Positions 1-7,134 of a stretch of 20,738 nt of DNA are shown one piece after another. The notes under the pieces are model-generated. The model made no database searches and was not told the origin of the DNA. It saw only the letters and a list, made by a program, of their open reading frames with translations. The translations under genes were made by a program, and so were the position numbers. Each line of letters starts with the position of its first letter. Positions within the stretch are counted from its first letter, which is position 1. The stretch covers positions 1 to 20,738 of the forward strand of contig JAPOZE010000296.1 of the NCBI GenBank assembly GCA_026706225.1, given 5' to 3'. This DNA comes from Acidobacteriota bacterium (GTDB lineage: Bacteria > Acidobacteriota > Terriglobia > Versatilivoradales > Versatilivoraceae).

Positions 1-30
1 CCCGTTTCGAACGTTTATAGGGGTAGAGGA
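1..30 (+). promoter_or_regulatory. Partial ECF-type promoter (-10 side only)
   Basis: The 11-mer TTTCGAACGTT at 5-15 matches the -10 side of two complete copies found at 698-723 and 1375-1400. The -35 element would lie just before the window, so only half of the promoter is visible. It stands upstream of the small membrane peptide gene at 73, as the copy at 1375 stands upstream of the ankyrin gene. Promoter function is inferred from conservation and from the ECF sigma gene nearby. Confidence 0.5.
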
Positions 31-72
31 GGGGCCAAAATCCGCTGAGAGATCAGCCTAAGGAGTAACCGG

Positions 73-192
73 ATGAAGATTTCCAGCAGGAGTAACCTGA
101 CTTTCCCCGAGTGCTGTTTGACGGCTGGGCTGACCGTGTTTGGCGTGGCTTACACGCTGCTTCTGCTTGCGGGTGTGCTCGGGGCTGTCTAG
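73..192 (+). CDS. 39-residue single-pass membrane peptide, paralogous to the N-terminus of the ankyrin protein
   Basis: The peptide starts MKISSRSNL and has one hydrophobic segment at about residues 15-39, so it is probably a membrane-anchored peptide or a leftover signal anchor. The start is supported by AGGAG about 9 bases upstream. The stretch GLTVFGVAYTLL matches GLVVFGVSYTLL in the ankyrin protein at 1461. The upstream DNA also matches: promoter core, an AAATCCGCTGAGA leader and the ribosome site. This is therefore a second copy of the same leader plus N-terminus, ending early. It may be a functional small protein or the truncated relic of an ankyrin gene; nothing in the sequence decides between these. 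Confidence 0.55.
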   Translation: MKISSRSNLTFPECCLTAGLTVFGVAYTLLLLAGVLGAV

Positions 193-508
193 AGAGGCTC
201 ACCCGGTTTGGGTGTACCTGATACTTCGCTGGCCGACTCCTGGATCGCCTCCAGGGCCGCCGCCCGCAAGCGCCACAGACAGGCGCAGCTCCCACGTCCC
301 GCAGTAGCTGACCGACGATCCGAACCAGCCATCGCTTGCCATGAGTGAGCAATCTCCCCCTCCCGACTGGTGGAAACAAGCTAAAGAATGTTGTGCTCAA
401 ACAAACTGGCGGATTGAGCCTGGAGGTTCTCAAGTCGGTCTTGATCAACCTTGCAAAACAAGAGGTCGCGCCATAGATGATTCCTTACAGTTTACCCAGC
501 GCCTCCTC
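193..508. other. Stretch with no confident intact gene
   Basis: No confident intact gene is visible between the small peptide and the first dif-like site. The only coding-like signal is the apparently frameshifted small gene at 341-476. Longer open frames on the minus strand show neither a ribosome site nor recognisable motifs. Confidence 0.5.
341..476 (+). pseudogene. Possible frameshifted small gene
   Basis: From ATG 341 the frame reads MSEQSPPPDWWKQAKE, which looks like a real protein start. After about residue 16 the coding-like signal moves to the next frame, which reads LKQTGGLSLEVLKSVLINLA and ends at TAG 474-476. A single-base change near 385-395 would join the two into a protein of about 45 residues. 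No clear ribosome site precedes the ATG and no family is recognised. The call rests only on reading plausibility, so it is weak. Confidence 0.25.
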
Positions 509-536
509 CTTCCGATAAAATCCTATTATGTAAACT
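509..536 (+). other. dif-like (XerC/XerD-type) recombination site A
   Basis: This is 28 bp in the 11-6-11 layout of dif sites: left arm CTTCCGATAAA, spacer ATCCTA, right arm TTATGTAAACT. The right arm equals that of the Bacillus subtilis dif site as I recall it. Near copies with identical spacing lie at 17301-17328 and 17471-17498. It sits in non-coding DNA downstream of the broken small gene. Recombination function is inferred. Confidence 0.6.
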
Positions 537-696
537 TTGCTTTTTGAAGTAACTCCCCCCTTTTCAGACACTTAGTTGAAAACCAACCCCGAAGGGGCCT
601 CCCCGAAACCCCCTAACCACAAGATGTTGGGGTCGGAGGCTCGGCGATCGGGCTTCCGAGCGCTGGGCCTCGCCTCGTTGCCGGCAGCGAAAAGAG

Positions 697-723
697 TTGT
701 AATTTCCTGGGTTTTCGGGCGTT
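697..723 (+). promoter_or_regulatory. ECF-type promoter of the sigma factor gene
   Basis: TGTAAT at 698-703 and CGTT at 720-723 are separated by exactly 16 bp. The 11-mer TTTCGGGCGTT (713-723) matches the copies at 5-15 and 1390-1400. Position about 40 bp before the sigma start suggests that the sigma factor transcribes its own gene. Direct autoregulation is an inference. Confidence 0.6.
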
Positions 724-765
724 ACTGTTTGTAGGCCCCCTTGACTCAATCGGGAAGTGGAAGCG

Positions 766-1356
766 ATGGCGGATGATGTCCAGATTCTGCCCGGCTCGCA
801 GCTCGCGCGCGCAGCCGGAGACTGCCCCCTGCTGGAAGGCGACTCGGAGGCCTGGATCGTCTGCTGCTCGGGCCGCTTCTTTCCCCTGGCCAGGCGGATC
901 GCCGGCGACGACGCCCTGGCCGAGGATGTCCTTCAGGTCAGCTGGATCAAGATCCTCCAGGCCATCAACCACGTCCGCTTTGAAGGCCCCAAGGCCTGCC
1001 CCTGGGTGCACCGGGTGGTCGCCAACACGGCCAGGGACTTCCACAAGAAGCGGGTCCGCCGCCGCGAGGTTGCGCTGGAAGACAGGAGAGACCCGGCCCG
1101 GGGGCCTGAGGCTCTTGCCCAGGAGAGGGAGCTGCTGGTCCTGTGCCGGGAAATGATCGACCTGCTGCCGGCGACCTACCGCCAGGTCCTGAAGCTGCGC
1201 CTCTACCAGGGGCTCTCCAACAAGCAGATCTCCCGACGGCTGCACCTGTCTCGCGGCAATGTCGCCGTCCGCCTCAACCGGGCCGTTGCGCTTCTGAAAC
1301 GCCGGTTCGATTCCCGCATCCGGTCCCTGTCGGCGCAAGCCTCCCAGCAGTCCTGA
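766..1356 (+). CDS. ECF-type RNA polymerase sigma factor (sigma-70 family)
   Basis: This 196-residue cytoplasmic protein should direct RNA polymerase to a small set of promoters. Region 2 covers about residues 25-95 and includes the motif DDALAEDVLQVSWIKIL. Region 4, a helix-turn-helix, lies at about residues 130-185 and includes LPATYRQVLKLRLYQGLSNK. There is no region 1 or 3, as in ECF sigmas. ATG 766 is preferred over GTG 757 because GGGAAG lies 8 bases before it. No recognisable anti-sigma gene is adjacent. Instead an ECF-type promoter begins 19 bp after its stop and drives the ankyrin-relaxase genes. A close paralog starts at 20516, about 80% identical over the visible part. Confidence 0.9.
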   Translation: MADDVQILPGSQLARAAGDCPLLEGDSEAWIVCCSGRFFPLARRIAGDDALAEDVLQVSWIKILQAINHVRFEGPKACPWVHRVVANTARDFHKKRVRRREVALEDRRDPARGPEALAQERELLVLCREMIDLLPATYRQVLKLRLYQGLSNKQISRRLHLSRGNVAVRLNRAVALLKRRFDSRIRSLSAQASQQS

Positions 1357-1374
1357 CCGCCCCGGAAAAATTTT

Positions 1375-1400
1375 TGTAATAAGTGGCTGTTTCGAGCGTT
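1375..1400 (+). promoter_or_regulatory. ECF-type promoter of the ankyrin-relaxase operon
   Basis: TGTAAT at 1375-1380 and CGTT at 1397-1400 have the same 16-bp spacing as the promoter before the sigma gene. The core TTTCGAGCGTT (1390-1400) is shared. It lies between the sigma stop and the ribosome site of the ankyrin gene, so the sigma factor probably controls this operon. The assignment is by conservation only. Confidence 0.6.
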
Positions 1401-1460
1401 GAACGGGATAGAGGGCGAAAATCCCTTTCAGAATCCGCTGAGAAATCCAAGGAGGGAACC

Positions 1461-2168
1461 ATGAAACGATTCAGGAAAAAGTTCACGTTTACTGCGCTCT
1501 GCCTGGGGGTCGGGCTGGTGGTGTTCGGCGTGTCCTACACCCTGCTGGGACAAGGGCCGGAGGGTGACACCGACTCAGGCGGGACGGTGGGAGGCGTCGA
1601 TGATGGGGAGAAAGGAAAGAAGCCCACTCCGGGAGTACCGGAAGAAATGCTTCCCGGAGATGAAACACCAGGACCAGTGGGCCAAGTCGACGAGCTGACC
1701 CTCGCCATGGCGAACGGCTCGGTCGACGATCTCAAGGCCTTGCTGACCTCGGGAACTGACCCCAACCACTTCATGACTTTCGGTGAGGCTCAGATGCCCA
1801 CCCTGTCTGCGGCAGTGAGTTCTTCCAGGGCGGTTGAGACTGCCTTTAGCCTGACCAAAGTGCTGATTGAGGCCGGTGCCAACGTCAACCTGCCCGACGC
1901 CAGGGGCTGGACCCCCTTGCATTGGGCGGCCATTGACGCTCCTGATTCCATCGTTACGCTGCTCCTGAAAGCTGGAGCGGATCCCCAGATACAGAATAAC
2001 CGGGGGAAAACGGCTTACGAGATGGCTCTGGCGTTTGGCAACCGTGCTGCCGTCGCCGCCATCGAGCAGCATTCCACCACCCGTCACCCGCAACGGGATG
2101 AGTTGTTTATTCGCGGCCTGGAGTCCAAGATCGAGGCCGAAAACTCAAGGAAGGGAGGTCAACGATGA
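1461..2168 (+). CDS. Membrane-anchored or secreted ankyrin-repeat protein
   Basis: This 235-residue protein has a basic start (MKRFRKKF), one hydrophobic segment at about residues 9-30 and a Gly/Asp/Pro-rich linker to about residue 75. Three to four ankyrin repeats follow, at about residues 80-215, with hallmark stretches such as GWTPLHWAAIDAPDSIVTLL and ADPQIQNNRGKTAYEMALA. Ankyrin repeats bind proteins; the topology would place them outside the cytoplasm. The start is fixed by GGAGG 7 bases upstream. Its stop overlaps the next start by four bases (ATGA), so it is co-translated with the relaxase-ArdC gene. Its leader and N-terminus are duplicated at 1-192. The partner is unknown; immunity or anti-sigma roles would be speculation. 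Confidence 0.8.
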   Translation: MKRFRKKFTFTALCLGVGLVVFGVSYTLLGQGPEGDTDSGGTVGGVDDGEKGKKPTPGVPEEMLPGDETPGPVGQVDELTLAMANGSVDDLKALLTSGTDPNHFMTFGEAQMPTLSAAVSSSRAVETAFSLTKVLIEAGANVNLPDARGWTPLHWAAIDAPDSIVTLLLKAGADPQIQNNRGKTAYEMALAFGNRAAVAAIEQHSTTRHPQRDELFIRGLESKIEAENSRKGGQR

Positions 2169-3943
2169 AAACTCTGACAGCGTGTTTTCTAGCTCTCGTG
2201 TTCACGGTGACGCCGGTAAGTGTCATGGAGGCCGAAGCGTGCGCGACGCTGCAGACCTACTGGGAAGCGGCGGATCTCTACGAGCGGGCGAACGGGCAGC
2301 TGTTCCGGGAGGTGATGTTCGCCCTGCCGAAGGAACTGACGGGTGTGGAGCGGGTGGAGGCGGCGCGGGAGTTCGCGCACTCGCTGACCGGCCAGGATCG
2401 GCTGCCCTACACGTTGGCGATCCATCGGGGGCGGTCGCAGGATCCGGGCACGCCGGACAATCCGCACTGCCATCTGGTGATCAGTGAGCGATCCAACGAC
2501 GGGTTGGAGCGGGGGGCGGAGACCTGGTTCAGGCGCTACAACGGGCCGGCGCCTGAGAGGGGCGGTGCGCGGAAGTGCTCGACGAGTTCGAGGGAGTGGC
2601 TCAAGAGCACGCGGGAAGCCTGGGCGGAGCAGGCGAACCGGGCGCTGGAGAGGGTGGGGAGCGGGCAGCGTGTGGACCATCGGACGCTGGCGGCGCAACG
2701 GGAGGAGGCGCTGGAGCGGGGCGATGCGGAGGCGGCGGCGAAGCTGGACCGGGAACCTGGGGTGCACCTGGGACCGGCGCGATTCATGGAGATGAAGGGG
2801 CAGGGGACGGAGCTGGGGAAGCGTGCGCGAGCGGCCCTGCGGCGCAACCGCCGGCTGCAGGAGTTGAGGCAGGAGGTGAAGGGGCTGGAGCGGAAGATCG
2901 CCCGGATGAGGGAGAGCGTGAGGGAGCAGGGCCGGTCGGCCTGGTCGTGGCTGGGGCGCCGGCAGGTGGAGGCGAGAGATTGGCTGGAAGAACACCACCG
3001 GAAGGTGGCCGGCCGGATCGTCGAGCAGGTCAAGCGGGGCCTGGCCAGCTGGCAGCGGTCCTGGAAGCCGGGGGAGAAGTTCCTGCCTGTGAACCTGGCC
3101 ACTGGGGGGCGCTACAGCGGATTCAACAGCCTGCACCTGGCAGCGGTGGCCCGGGAGCAGGGCTACAGGGACACCCGCTGGGGGACGCGGCAAGAGGTGG
3201 AGGCGGGGGGAGGACGCATCCGGGAGGGGGAGCAGGGGACGGAAGTTCTCTTTGAGGGTGGAGAGGGCGAGGTGAGCCGCCACACGGTTTTCAATGCGGA
3301 GCAGACGGATGGGTTGCCCTCGCCGCCCTTGGGACCCCGGGAGCCGTCCTGGGAGGTCCACAAGCGGGCGGACAACCTGATCCGAGCCAGCGGGGTGTCG
3401 ATTGACCACCGGAACGGGAACCAGGCCTACTACTTGCCGGAGGGGGACAGAGTCGTGCTGCCTGCCCCGATGCAATTTGTGTCGCCGGAACACTACTATC
3501 AGGCGGCGGTGCACGAGCTGGGTCACGCCACGGGGCATGGGGGCCGCCTGGACCGGGAGAGCCTGCGGCAGGGTGTCGAGGCCGGCTACGACTCGGAGGC
3601 CTATGCGAAGGAGGAATTAAGGGCGGAGATCAGTGCCAGCCTGACGGGAGAGCGGATCGGGGTGGGTCACGATCCGAGCCGGGGAGAGCATTACGCCGAC
3701 AGCTGGGTGAAGGTCCTGGAAGAGGACCCGGGCGAACTGGAACGGGCAGCCGAGGAGGCGCAGCAGATCTCGGACTACCTGATGGATCGTGCGCGGGAGA
3801 GGGCCGCCAAAGAGCAGCCGAGGCCTGTTTCCCCTGAAGAGGGGTCTCGGGAGCCTCCACCGGTGCGGCAACTGACCCCGCGCAGGACCCCAAAGCAGAC
3901 GCCGAGTCAAGACCGGGTCGAAGACCAGGGGCCGTCCCGTTAG
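2165..3943 (+). CDS. Chimeric MobA/MobL relaxase (N-terminally incomplete) fused to an ArdC-type antirestriction metallopeptidase domain
   Basis: The protein has 592 residues. Residues 1-22 look like a signal peptide (MKTLTACFLALVFTVTP). Residues about 32-125 match the latter part of a MobA/MobL (MobQ) relaxase, including FALPKELTGVERVEAAREFA and the metal-binding NPHCHLVISERS. The usual first 50 or so residues, with the nicking Tyr, are absent. A coiled-coil, highly charged linker follows (about 130-285). From about residue 295 comes the ArdC N-terminal module (PVNLATGGRYSGFNSLHL) and then a zincin domain with VHELGHATGH (HExxH) near 445-455. ArdC proteins protect incoming plasmid DNA from restriction. 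GGAGG before ATG 2165 supports this start; ATG 2225 would remove the signal-like part. The domain calls are strong, and the N-terminal arrangement is odd. Confidence 0.8.
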   Translation: MKTLTACFLALVFTVTPVSVMEAEACATLQTYWEAADLYERANGQLFREVMFALPKELTGVERVEAAREFAHSLTGQDRLPYTLAIHRGRSQDPGTPDNPHCHLVISERSNDGLERGAETWFRRYNGPAPERGGARKCSTSSREWLKSTREAWAEQANRALERVGSGQRVDHRTLAAQREEALERGDAEAAAKLDREPGVHLGPARFMEMKGQGTELGKRARAALRRNRRLQELRQEVKGLERKIARMRESVREQGRSAWSWLGRRQVEARDWLEEHHRKVAGRIVEQVKRGLASWQRSWKPGEKFLPVNLATGGRYSGFNSLHLAAVAREQGYRDTRWGTRQEVEAGGGRIREGEQGTEVLFEGGEGEVSRHTVFNAEQTDGLPSPPLGPREPSWEVHKRADNLIRASGVSIDHRNGNQAYYLPEGDRVVLPAPMQFVSPEHYYQAAVHELGHATGHGGRLDRESLRQGVEAGYDSEAYAKEELRAEISASLTGERIGVGHDPSRGEHYADSWVKVLEEDPGELERAAEEAQQISDYLMDRARERAAKEQPRPVSPEEGSREPPPVRQLTPRRTPKQTPSQDRVEDQGPSR

Positions 3944-3998
3944 ATGCTCTCAGAGGCGCCGCCTCGGCTTCTGTGGGGAGGGGCTGGTGGCGGTGAGC

Positions 3999-4004
3999 TA
4001 TACT
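3999..4004 (+). promoter_or_regulatory. Possible -10 element before repA
   Basis: TATACT lies 28 bp before the repA start in a short intergenic gap. No convincing -35 element is visible at 16-18 bp upstream, so the promoter call is weak. Confidence 0.3.
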
Positions 4005-4032
4005 GAGGGTATCAGCCGGCCAGGATGAAGCC

Positions 4033-5013
4033 ATGAAGCGGAAGCGAGGCAAGGACGAGTGGTTCCCGATCGGGGGAGTGTTCTCCGGACAAGACGGCCT
4101 GGAGCAGGAGCTCGAGAAGGTGTCTCCCCAAGCGGCTTACCACTTCACCCGCGTCGACCAGGTGGACCAGTTGGTTGACGCCAGCGAAGGCGATCCCGAC
4201 ATGGGTTTCATGGCCCGGTTGATGACGCTGTGCAGCCTGCCGCGCACCAACCCCGGCAACCGGCTTCAGTATGTTCGCCGAAACGGGCCTTATGCCTTGG
4301 TTATGATTGCTGGCGGGCTCAACAAGCTTCCTTACGGCAATCTGCCTCGCCTGCTGCTGGCTTGGGTCTGCACCGAGGCAGTGAAGACTCAAAGCCGCGA
4401 ACTGGTTTTAGGTCGATCGCTCTCGGAGTTTATGCGCAAGCTAGGCCTAGCTCCCGTCGGCGGCGGTACCTCTGGTGCGCGCACGCGGCTCCGCAATCAG
4501 ATGGATCGTCTATTTAACGCACACGTGTCTTTGATTTACGAAGATAAACACGGCAAGGCCACTGTGAACTCGCAGATCGCAGATCGTACCGAGCTCTGGT
4601 GGAACCCTAGGCACCCCGATGCACCGACGCTGTGGGACAGCAAGATTGAGCTGGGTGAGAAGTTCTTCAATGAGATTATCGGCCATCCGGTGCCGTTGAA
4701 CATGAACATCCTCAAAGCCCTCAAGCGTTCATCCTTGGGGCTTGACCTTTACCTGTGGCTTACCTACCGCACCTTCTCGCTCAAGCACGCGCGACAACTC
4801 CCCTGGAAGCGTCTCTACCGCCAGTTTGGAGCGGATCCAGCTAAAGCGAACGAGCGGGTCACCGTCGACAACTTCCGCAAGGACTGCCTGCGGGAGCTGA
4901 TCAAGATCAAGACGGCCTGGCCTGGTCTGAGCTACTCCACGGCGAAAGGTGTGTTGATTCTGTCCCCCTCGAAACCCGCCATAGCGCCTGCAAAGTTGCA
5001 ACTCGTGAAATAG
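4033..5013 (+). CDS. repA: Plasmid replication initiator, RepA_C family
   Basis: This 326-residue cytoplasmic protein should bind the iterons that follow it and open the origin. The family match rests on the central block PYGNLPRLLLAWVCTEAVKT, then LGRSLSEFMRKLGL and a Gly-rich turn before RLRNQMDRLF (about residues 95-165). The later winged-helix-like part includes SSLGLDLYLWLTYRTFSL (about 235-252). This order is typical of plasmid RepA proteins of the RepA_C family. AGGA stands about 9 bases before ATG 4033. The iterons and DnaA-box-like sites begin right after the stop, as in many iteron plasmids. Its GC content looks lower than that of the relaxase gene upstream, consistent with a separately acquired replicon. 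Confidence 0.88.
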   Translation: MKRKRGKDEWFPIGGVFSGQDGLEQELEKVSPQAAYHFTRVDQVDQLVDASEGDPDMGFMARLMTLCSLPRTNPGNRLQYVRRNGPYALVMIAGGLNKLPYGNLPRLLLAWVCTEAVKTQSRELVLGRSLSEFMRKLGLAPVGGGTSGARTRLRNQMDRLFNAHVSLIYEDKHGKATVNSQIADRTELWWNPRHPDAPTLWDSKIELGEKFFNEIIGHPVPLNMNILKALKRSSLGLDLYLWLTYRTFSLKHARQLPWKRLYRQFGADPAKANERVTVDNFRKDCLRELIKIKTAWPGLSYSTAKGVLILSPSKPAIAPAKLQLVK

Positions 5014-5290
5014 CGGTGGGAGGTCTGATTTGTCCACAGTTCTTTGTGATTCAGCCGATTCTGCATTGAATAAACACCACGACACGAATTGCTCGACTTT
5101 TGAATAAACACCACGGCTCCAATCCACCTGCATTGAATAAACACCACGACACGAACTCCCGCCCAATCCCTCTGATCCTTCTCCCAGCAAGGTTCCCCAG
5201 CGCCCGACAGCAGCCGGCAAGTAGTTAAAGACACAAATAATCAATACATACAAGTAGTAGCGGGATCCAACCTGTGGAAAACTTCCATCC
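5014..5290. other. Origin of replication of replicon 1
   Basis: The region directly after repA combines three iterons (5061-5155), an AT-rich stretch (about 5219-5265) and DnaA-box-like 9-mers at both ends: TTGTCCACA at 5030-5038 and TGTGGAAAA (reverse orientation) at 5273-5281, each one base from consensus. This is the usual make-up of an iteron origin. The exact start point cannot be read from sequence. Confidence 0.75.
5061..5155 (+). repeat. Three iterons
   Basis: The 16-mer TTGAATAAACACCACG occurs at 5066-5081, 5100-5115 and 5133-5148. The copies are 34 and 33 bp apart, about three helical turns, so bound RepA would sit on one face of the DNA. Copies 1 and 3 are identical over 28 bp (5061-5088 and 5128-5155); copy 2 shares only the core. 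Confidence 0.85.
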
Positions 5291-5365
5291 GTCCCTGTGG
5301 GAGAGACCCCCCCCCCTCAGCGATACTCGCTCCTATAGAGCGCGACCTTCACCAACCCACCAACA

Positions 5366-5425
5366 CCACAAGCGGCGAGGGCTGCGCCCTCTGAGAGAAA
5401 AAGCGGGTGCCCGAGGGAAATGTCC
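5366..5425 (+). repeat. Dispersed leader repeat L1, copy 1
   Basis: CCACAAGCGGCGAGGG followed by CTGCGCCCTCTGAGAG recurs, with changes, at 16959-16988 and 19741-19770. All three copies lie upstream of small genes. It contains a hairpin, GAGGGC-TGC-GCCCTC. The match with 16959 continues weakly into the next 20 bases. The function is unknown: it may be a shared promoter or leader, or a recombination remnant. Confidence 0.5.
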
Positions 5426-5498
5426 CGCTCAGGGGTCAACCTTTGAGCTAGGATCAGAAGTCGGGCAGTACTCTACGGCCGGAACGAGGCGGGGAGCC

Positions 5499-5969
5499 AT
5501 GACGATGCGGAGATCGATCTTTGCCTGCCGACAGGCGCTTTTGATCATGCGCGGGGAGCCGGGGGGTGGCATTCCCCTGACCGTTGACGGTGAGGAGCGG
5601 GTCGTCACCGAGGTCTTCGTCAGGGACGGACACTGGTACAGCGGGGACCGTCGCCTCAGCCGCTCCCAACAGGAGGCGCTGACCCGGCGGGCCCAGGCCA
5701 TCATCGAGGAAGACCGGAGGCGTTATGAGGAGCGGTTCCCCCGCCAGCCTCCGAGGGTCTCGATCCGCGAGTGCCGGGAGGCGATCCGGATGGGGGGTGG
5801 CATCCGGATGAGGCTGAGGGGAGAGGAGCGCGTGATCAGGGAGATCCGGACCGGCGGGGCGGGGAACCCGCGGTGGTTCACTGGAGGCCTGCGCTTGACG
5901 GTGAGAGAACAGGCCAGGCTGACCGAGCTGGCGAGAGCCCTGATCGCAAGGCATCGAAAAGGGGAATGA
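5499..5969 (+). CDS. Hypothetical protein with an internal two-fold repeat
   Basis: This 156-residue, Arg-rich cytoplasmic protein belongs to no family I recognise. Two halves repeat: SIFACRQAL, then GEERVVTEVF, then WYSGDRRLSRSQQEALTRRA in residues 1-75; and SIRECREAI, then GEERVIREIR, then WFTGGLRLTVREQARLTELA in residues 85-150. Each half looks like a short beta-rich module followed by a helix. ATG 5499 is chosen because GGGGAG lies 5-6 bases before it; the frame stays open upstream into the origin region without a good start. Its position between the origin and the primase suggests a plasmid maintenance role, but that is only context. Confidence 0.65.
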   Translation: MTMRRSIFACRQALLIMRGEPGGGIPLTVDGEERVVTEVFVRDGHWYSGDRRLSRSQQEALTRRAQAIIEEDRRRYEERFPRQPPRVSIRECREAIRMGGGIRMRLRGEERVIREIRTGGAGNPRWFTGGLRLTVREQARLTELARALIARHRKGE

Positions 5970-6151
5970 AGCGGTTAGGCTGGCCTCGGGATCGGGAAAT
6001 TTTGAGGCGGATCCGGCCGAACAAAAGGCCACAGGATGCGCTGTGCTGGGGTTTCTCGGGGTTGGGTGACCCGTAGCACCTGGGATTTTGCGTTCCGATG
6101 GCCGGTAAACCACGATCGAGAGTTCAACCCTCCCGGTAGCAGGCGGTGGCA

Positions 6152-7015
6152 ATGGCAGACGACCAGGCGGTGAAGTTCATCGAGCGGATGTTCTCCCATG
6201 CGGCGCACGATCGCATCGCGGTCCTGGCCATCCCGCGCTCGGAGGGGAAGGCCGAGCAGCGGGTCTTCACCGTGCCTCAGGCGACCTCGCGGAAGGTGCA
6301 GGCCTGGCTGCGGCATTTGAATGCGCGGGAGTACGACATCTACCTTTGCGTGAACCCGATCCGTCCCGGATCTGGGGGTCGGGAGAAGGGAGACATCGAG
6401 GAGGTGCGGCGGCTGCAGCTCGACCTGGACGAGGACGGCCCCGCCGGCTACGTCCGCGTTCACCAGGACGTGGAGCGGGGCGAGTTCCCGCCTCCGGCCC
6501 ATGTGCTGCGAAGCTCAAGGGACCGCTACCAGTTCCTGTGGGATACGGTGCCCGGGGAGTGGGAGATCGAGCGGGCCGAGGGGGTGATGCGGGCCCTGGC
6601 GGATCGCTACGGGGGAGACCGAGCGGCGACGGACGTGTCGCGAGTGATGAGGCTGCCGGGATTCCGGAACAAGAAGCGGGGCAGGGAAGGGGCGCTCGTG
6701 ACCTGGGCCTGGCATGGGGGCCGGCTGGTGAGGCCGGAGGATTTTGCTGGCTTGGTTGTGACTGAGCAGGAGCCGGCCGGCAGAAGCGGGGGCCGGCGCC
6801 GGCTGCCGCCGGGGCACCACTCGCAGAGCGAGCGGGACTGGGCGGCGGCGGGCGATGCGCTGCGGAGGGGAGAGGATCCGGAGGCGGTGATCTCGCGGCT
6901 TGAGCAACAGCGGCAGGACAAGCCCAATCCAGGGTATTACGCCCGGCGGACGGTGCGGCGCAAGGCCGAGGAACTCAAACGGGGGTTGCGAGGATCATTC
7001 GGGAAAGAATCGTGA
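6152..7015 (+). CDS. RepB-like DNA primase domain protein
   Basis: This 287-residue cytoplasmic protein probably makes primers for plasmid replication or transfer. It matches the RepB-like primase family found in mobilisable plasmids. Key stretches are RRLQLDLDEDG (catalytic acidic residues, about 85-95), HVLRSSRDRYQFLW (about 116-129) and the block DRAATDVSRVMRLPGFRNKK (about 155-175). The C-terminal third is basic, with a Gln/Arg-rich helix. ATG 6152 is preferred to GTG 6146 because of the AGGCGG spacing. It follows the origin of replicon 1, and the plasmid also carries a relaxase remnant, so a link to MobA/RepB-type systems is plausible. Confidence 0.8.
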   Translation: MADDQAVKFIERMFSHAAHDRIAVLAIPRSEGKAEQRVFTVPQATSRKVQAWLRHLNAREYDIYLCVNPIRPGSGGREKGDIEEVRRLQLDLDEDGPAGYVRVHQDVERGEFPPPAHVLRSSRDRYQFLWDTVPGEWEIERAEGVMRALADRYGGDRAATDVSRVMRLPGFRNKKRGREGALVTWAWHGGRLVRPEDFAGLVVTEQEPAGRSGGRRRLPPGHHSQSERDWAAAGDALRRGEDPEAVISRLEQQRQDKPNPGYYARRTVRRKAEELKRGLRGSFGKES

Positions 7016-7080
7016 GCGCTTGGAACTTAACGTCAAGCAAGGCGTAAGGTCCTGACTGATGACGACACAACAACTGCTGT

Positions 7081-7086
7081 TATACT
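7081..7086 (+). promoter_or_regulatory. Possible -10 element of the toxin-antitoxin operon
   Basis: TATACT lies 49 bp before the antitoxin start in an AT-richer gap. No good -35 match is seen at the right distance. Confidence 0.3.
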
Positions 7087-7134
7087 TTGTTTTATAGCGT
7101 AGGCTTGAATCGGAAGGTCAAAGGGGAAAGTTTG

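Noticed and set aside
53..448. Minus-strand frame of 131 codons
   Set aside because: No ribosome site or motif; composition looks random, and it overlaps the better supported small peptide gene.
1383..1460. Longer N-terminus of the ankyrin protein starting at 1383
   Set aside because: It would begin inside the ECF promoter and skip a good ribosome site at ATG 1461. The same leader is non-coding in the copy at 1-72.
2189..3538. Long open frame on the minus strand (449 codons)
   Set aside because: It lies fully opposite the relaxase-ArdC gene, is Pro/Arg/Leu-biased and has no motifs. It is a by-product of high GC content.
7093..7100. ATAGCGTA before the antitoxin as half of a recombinase site
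   Set aside because: Only eight bases match and no second arm is present at the right distance.
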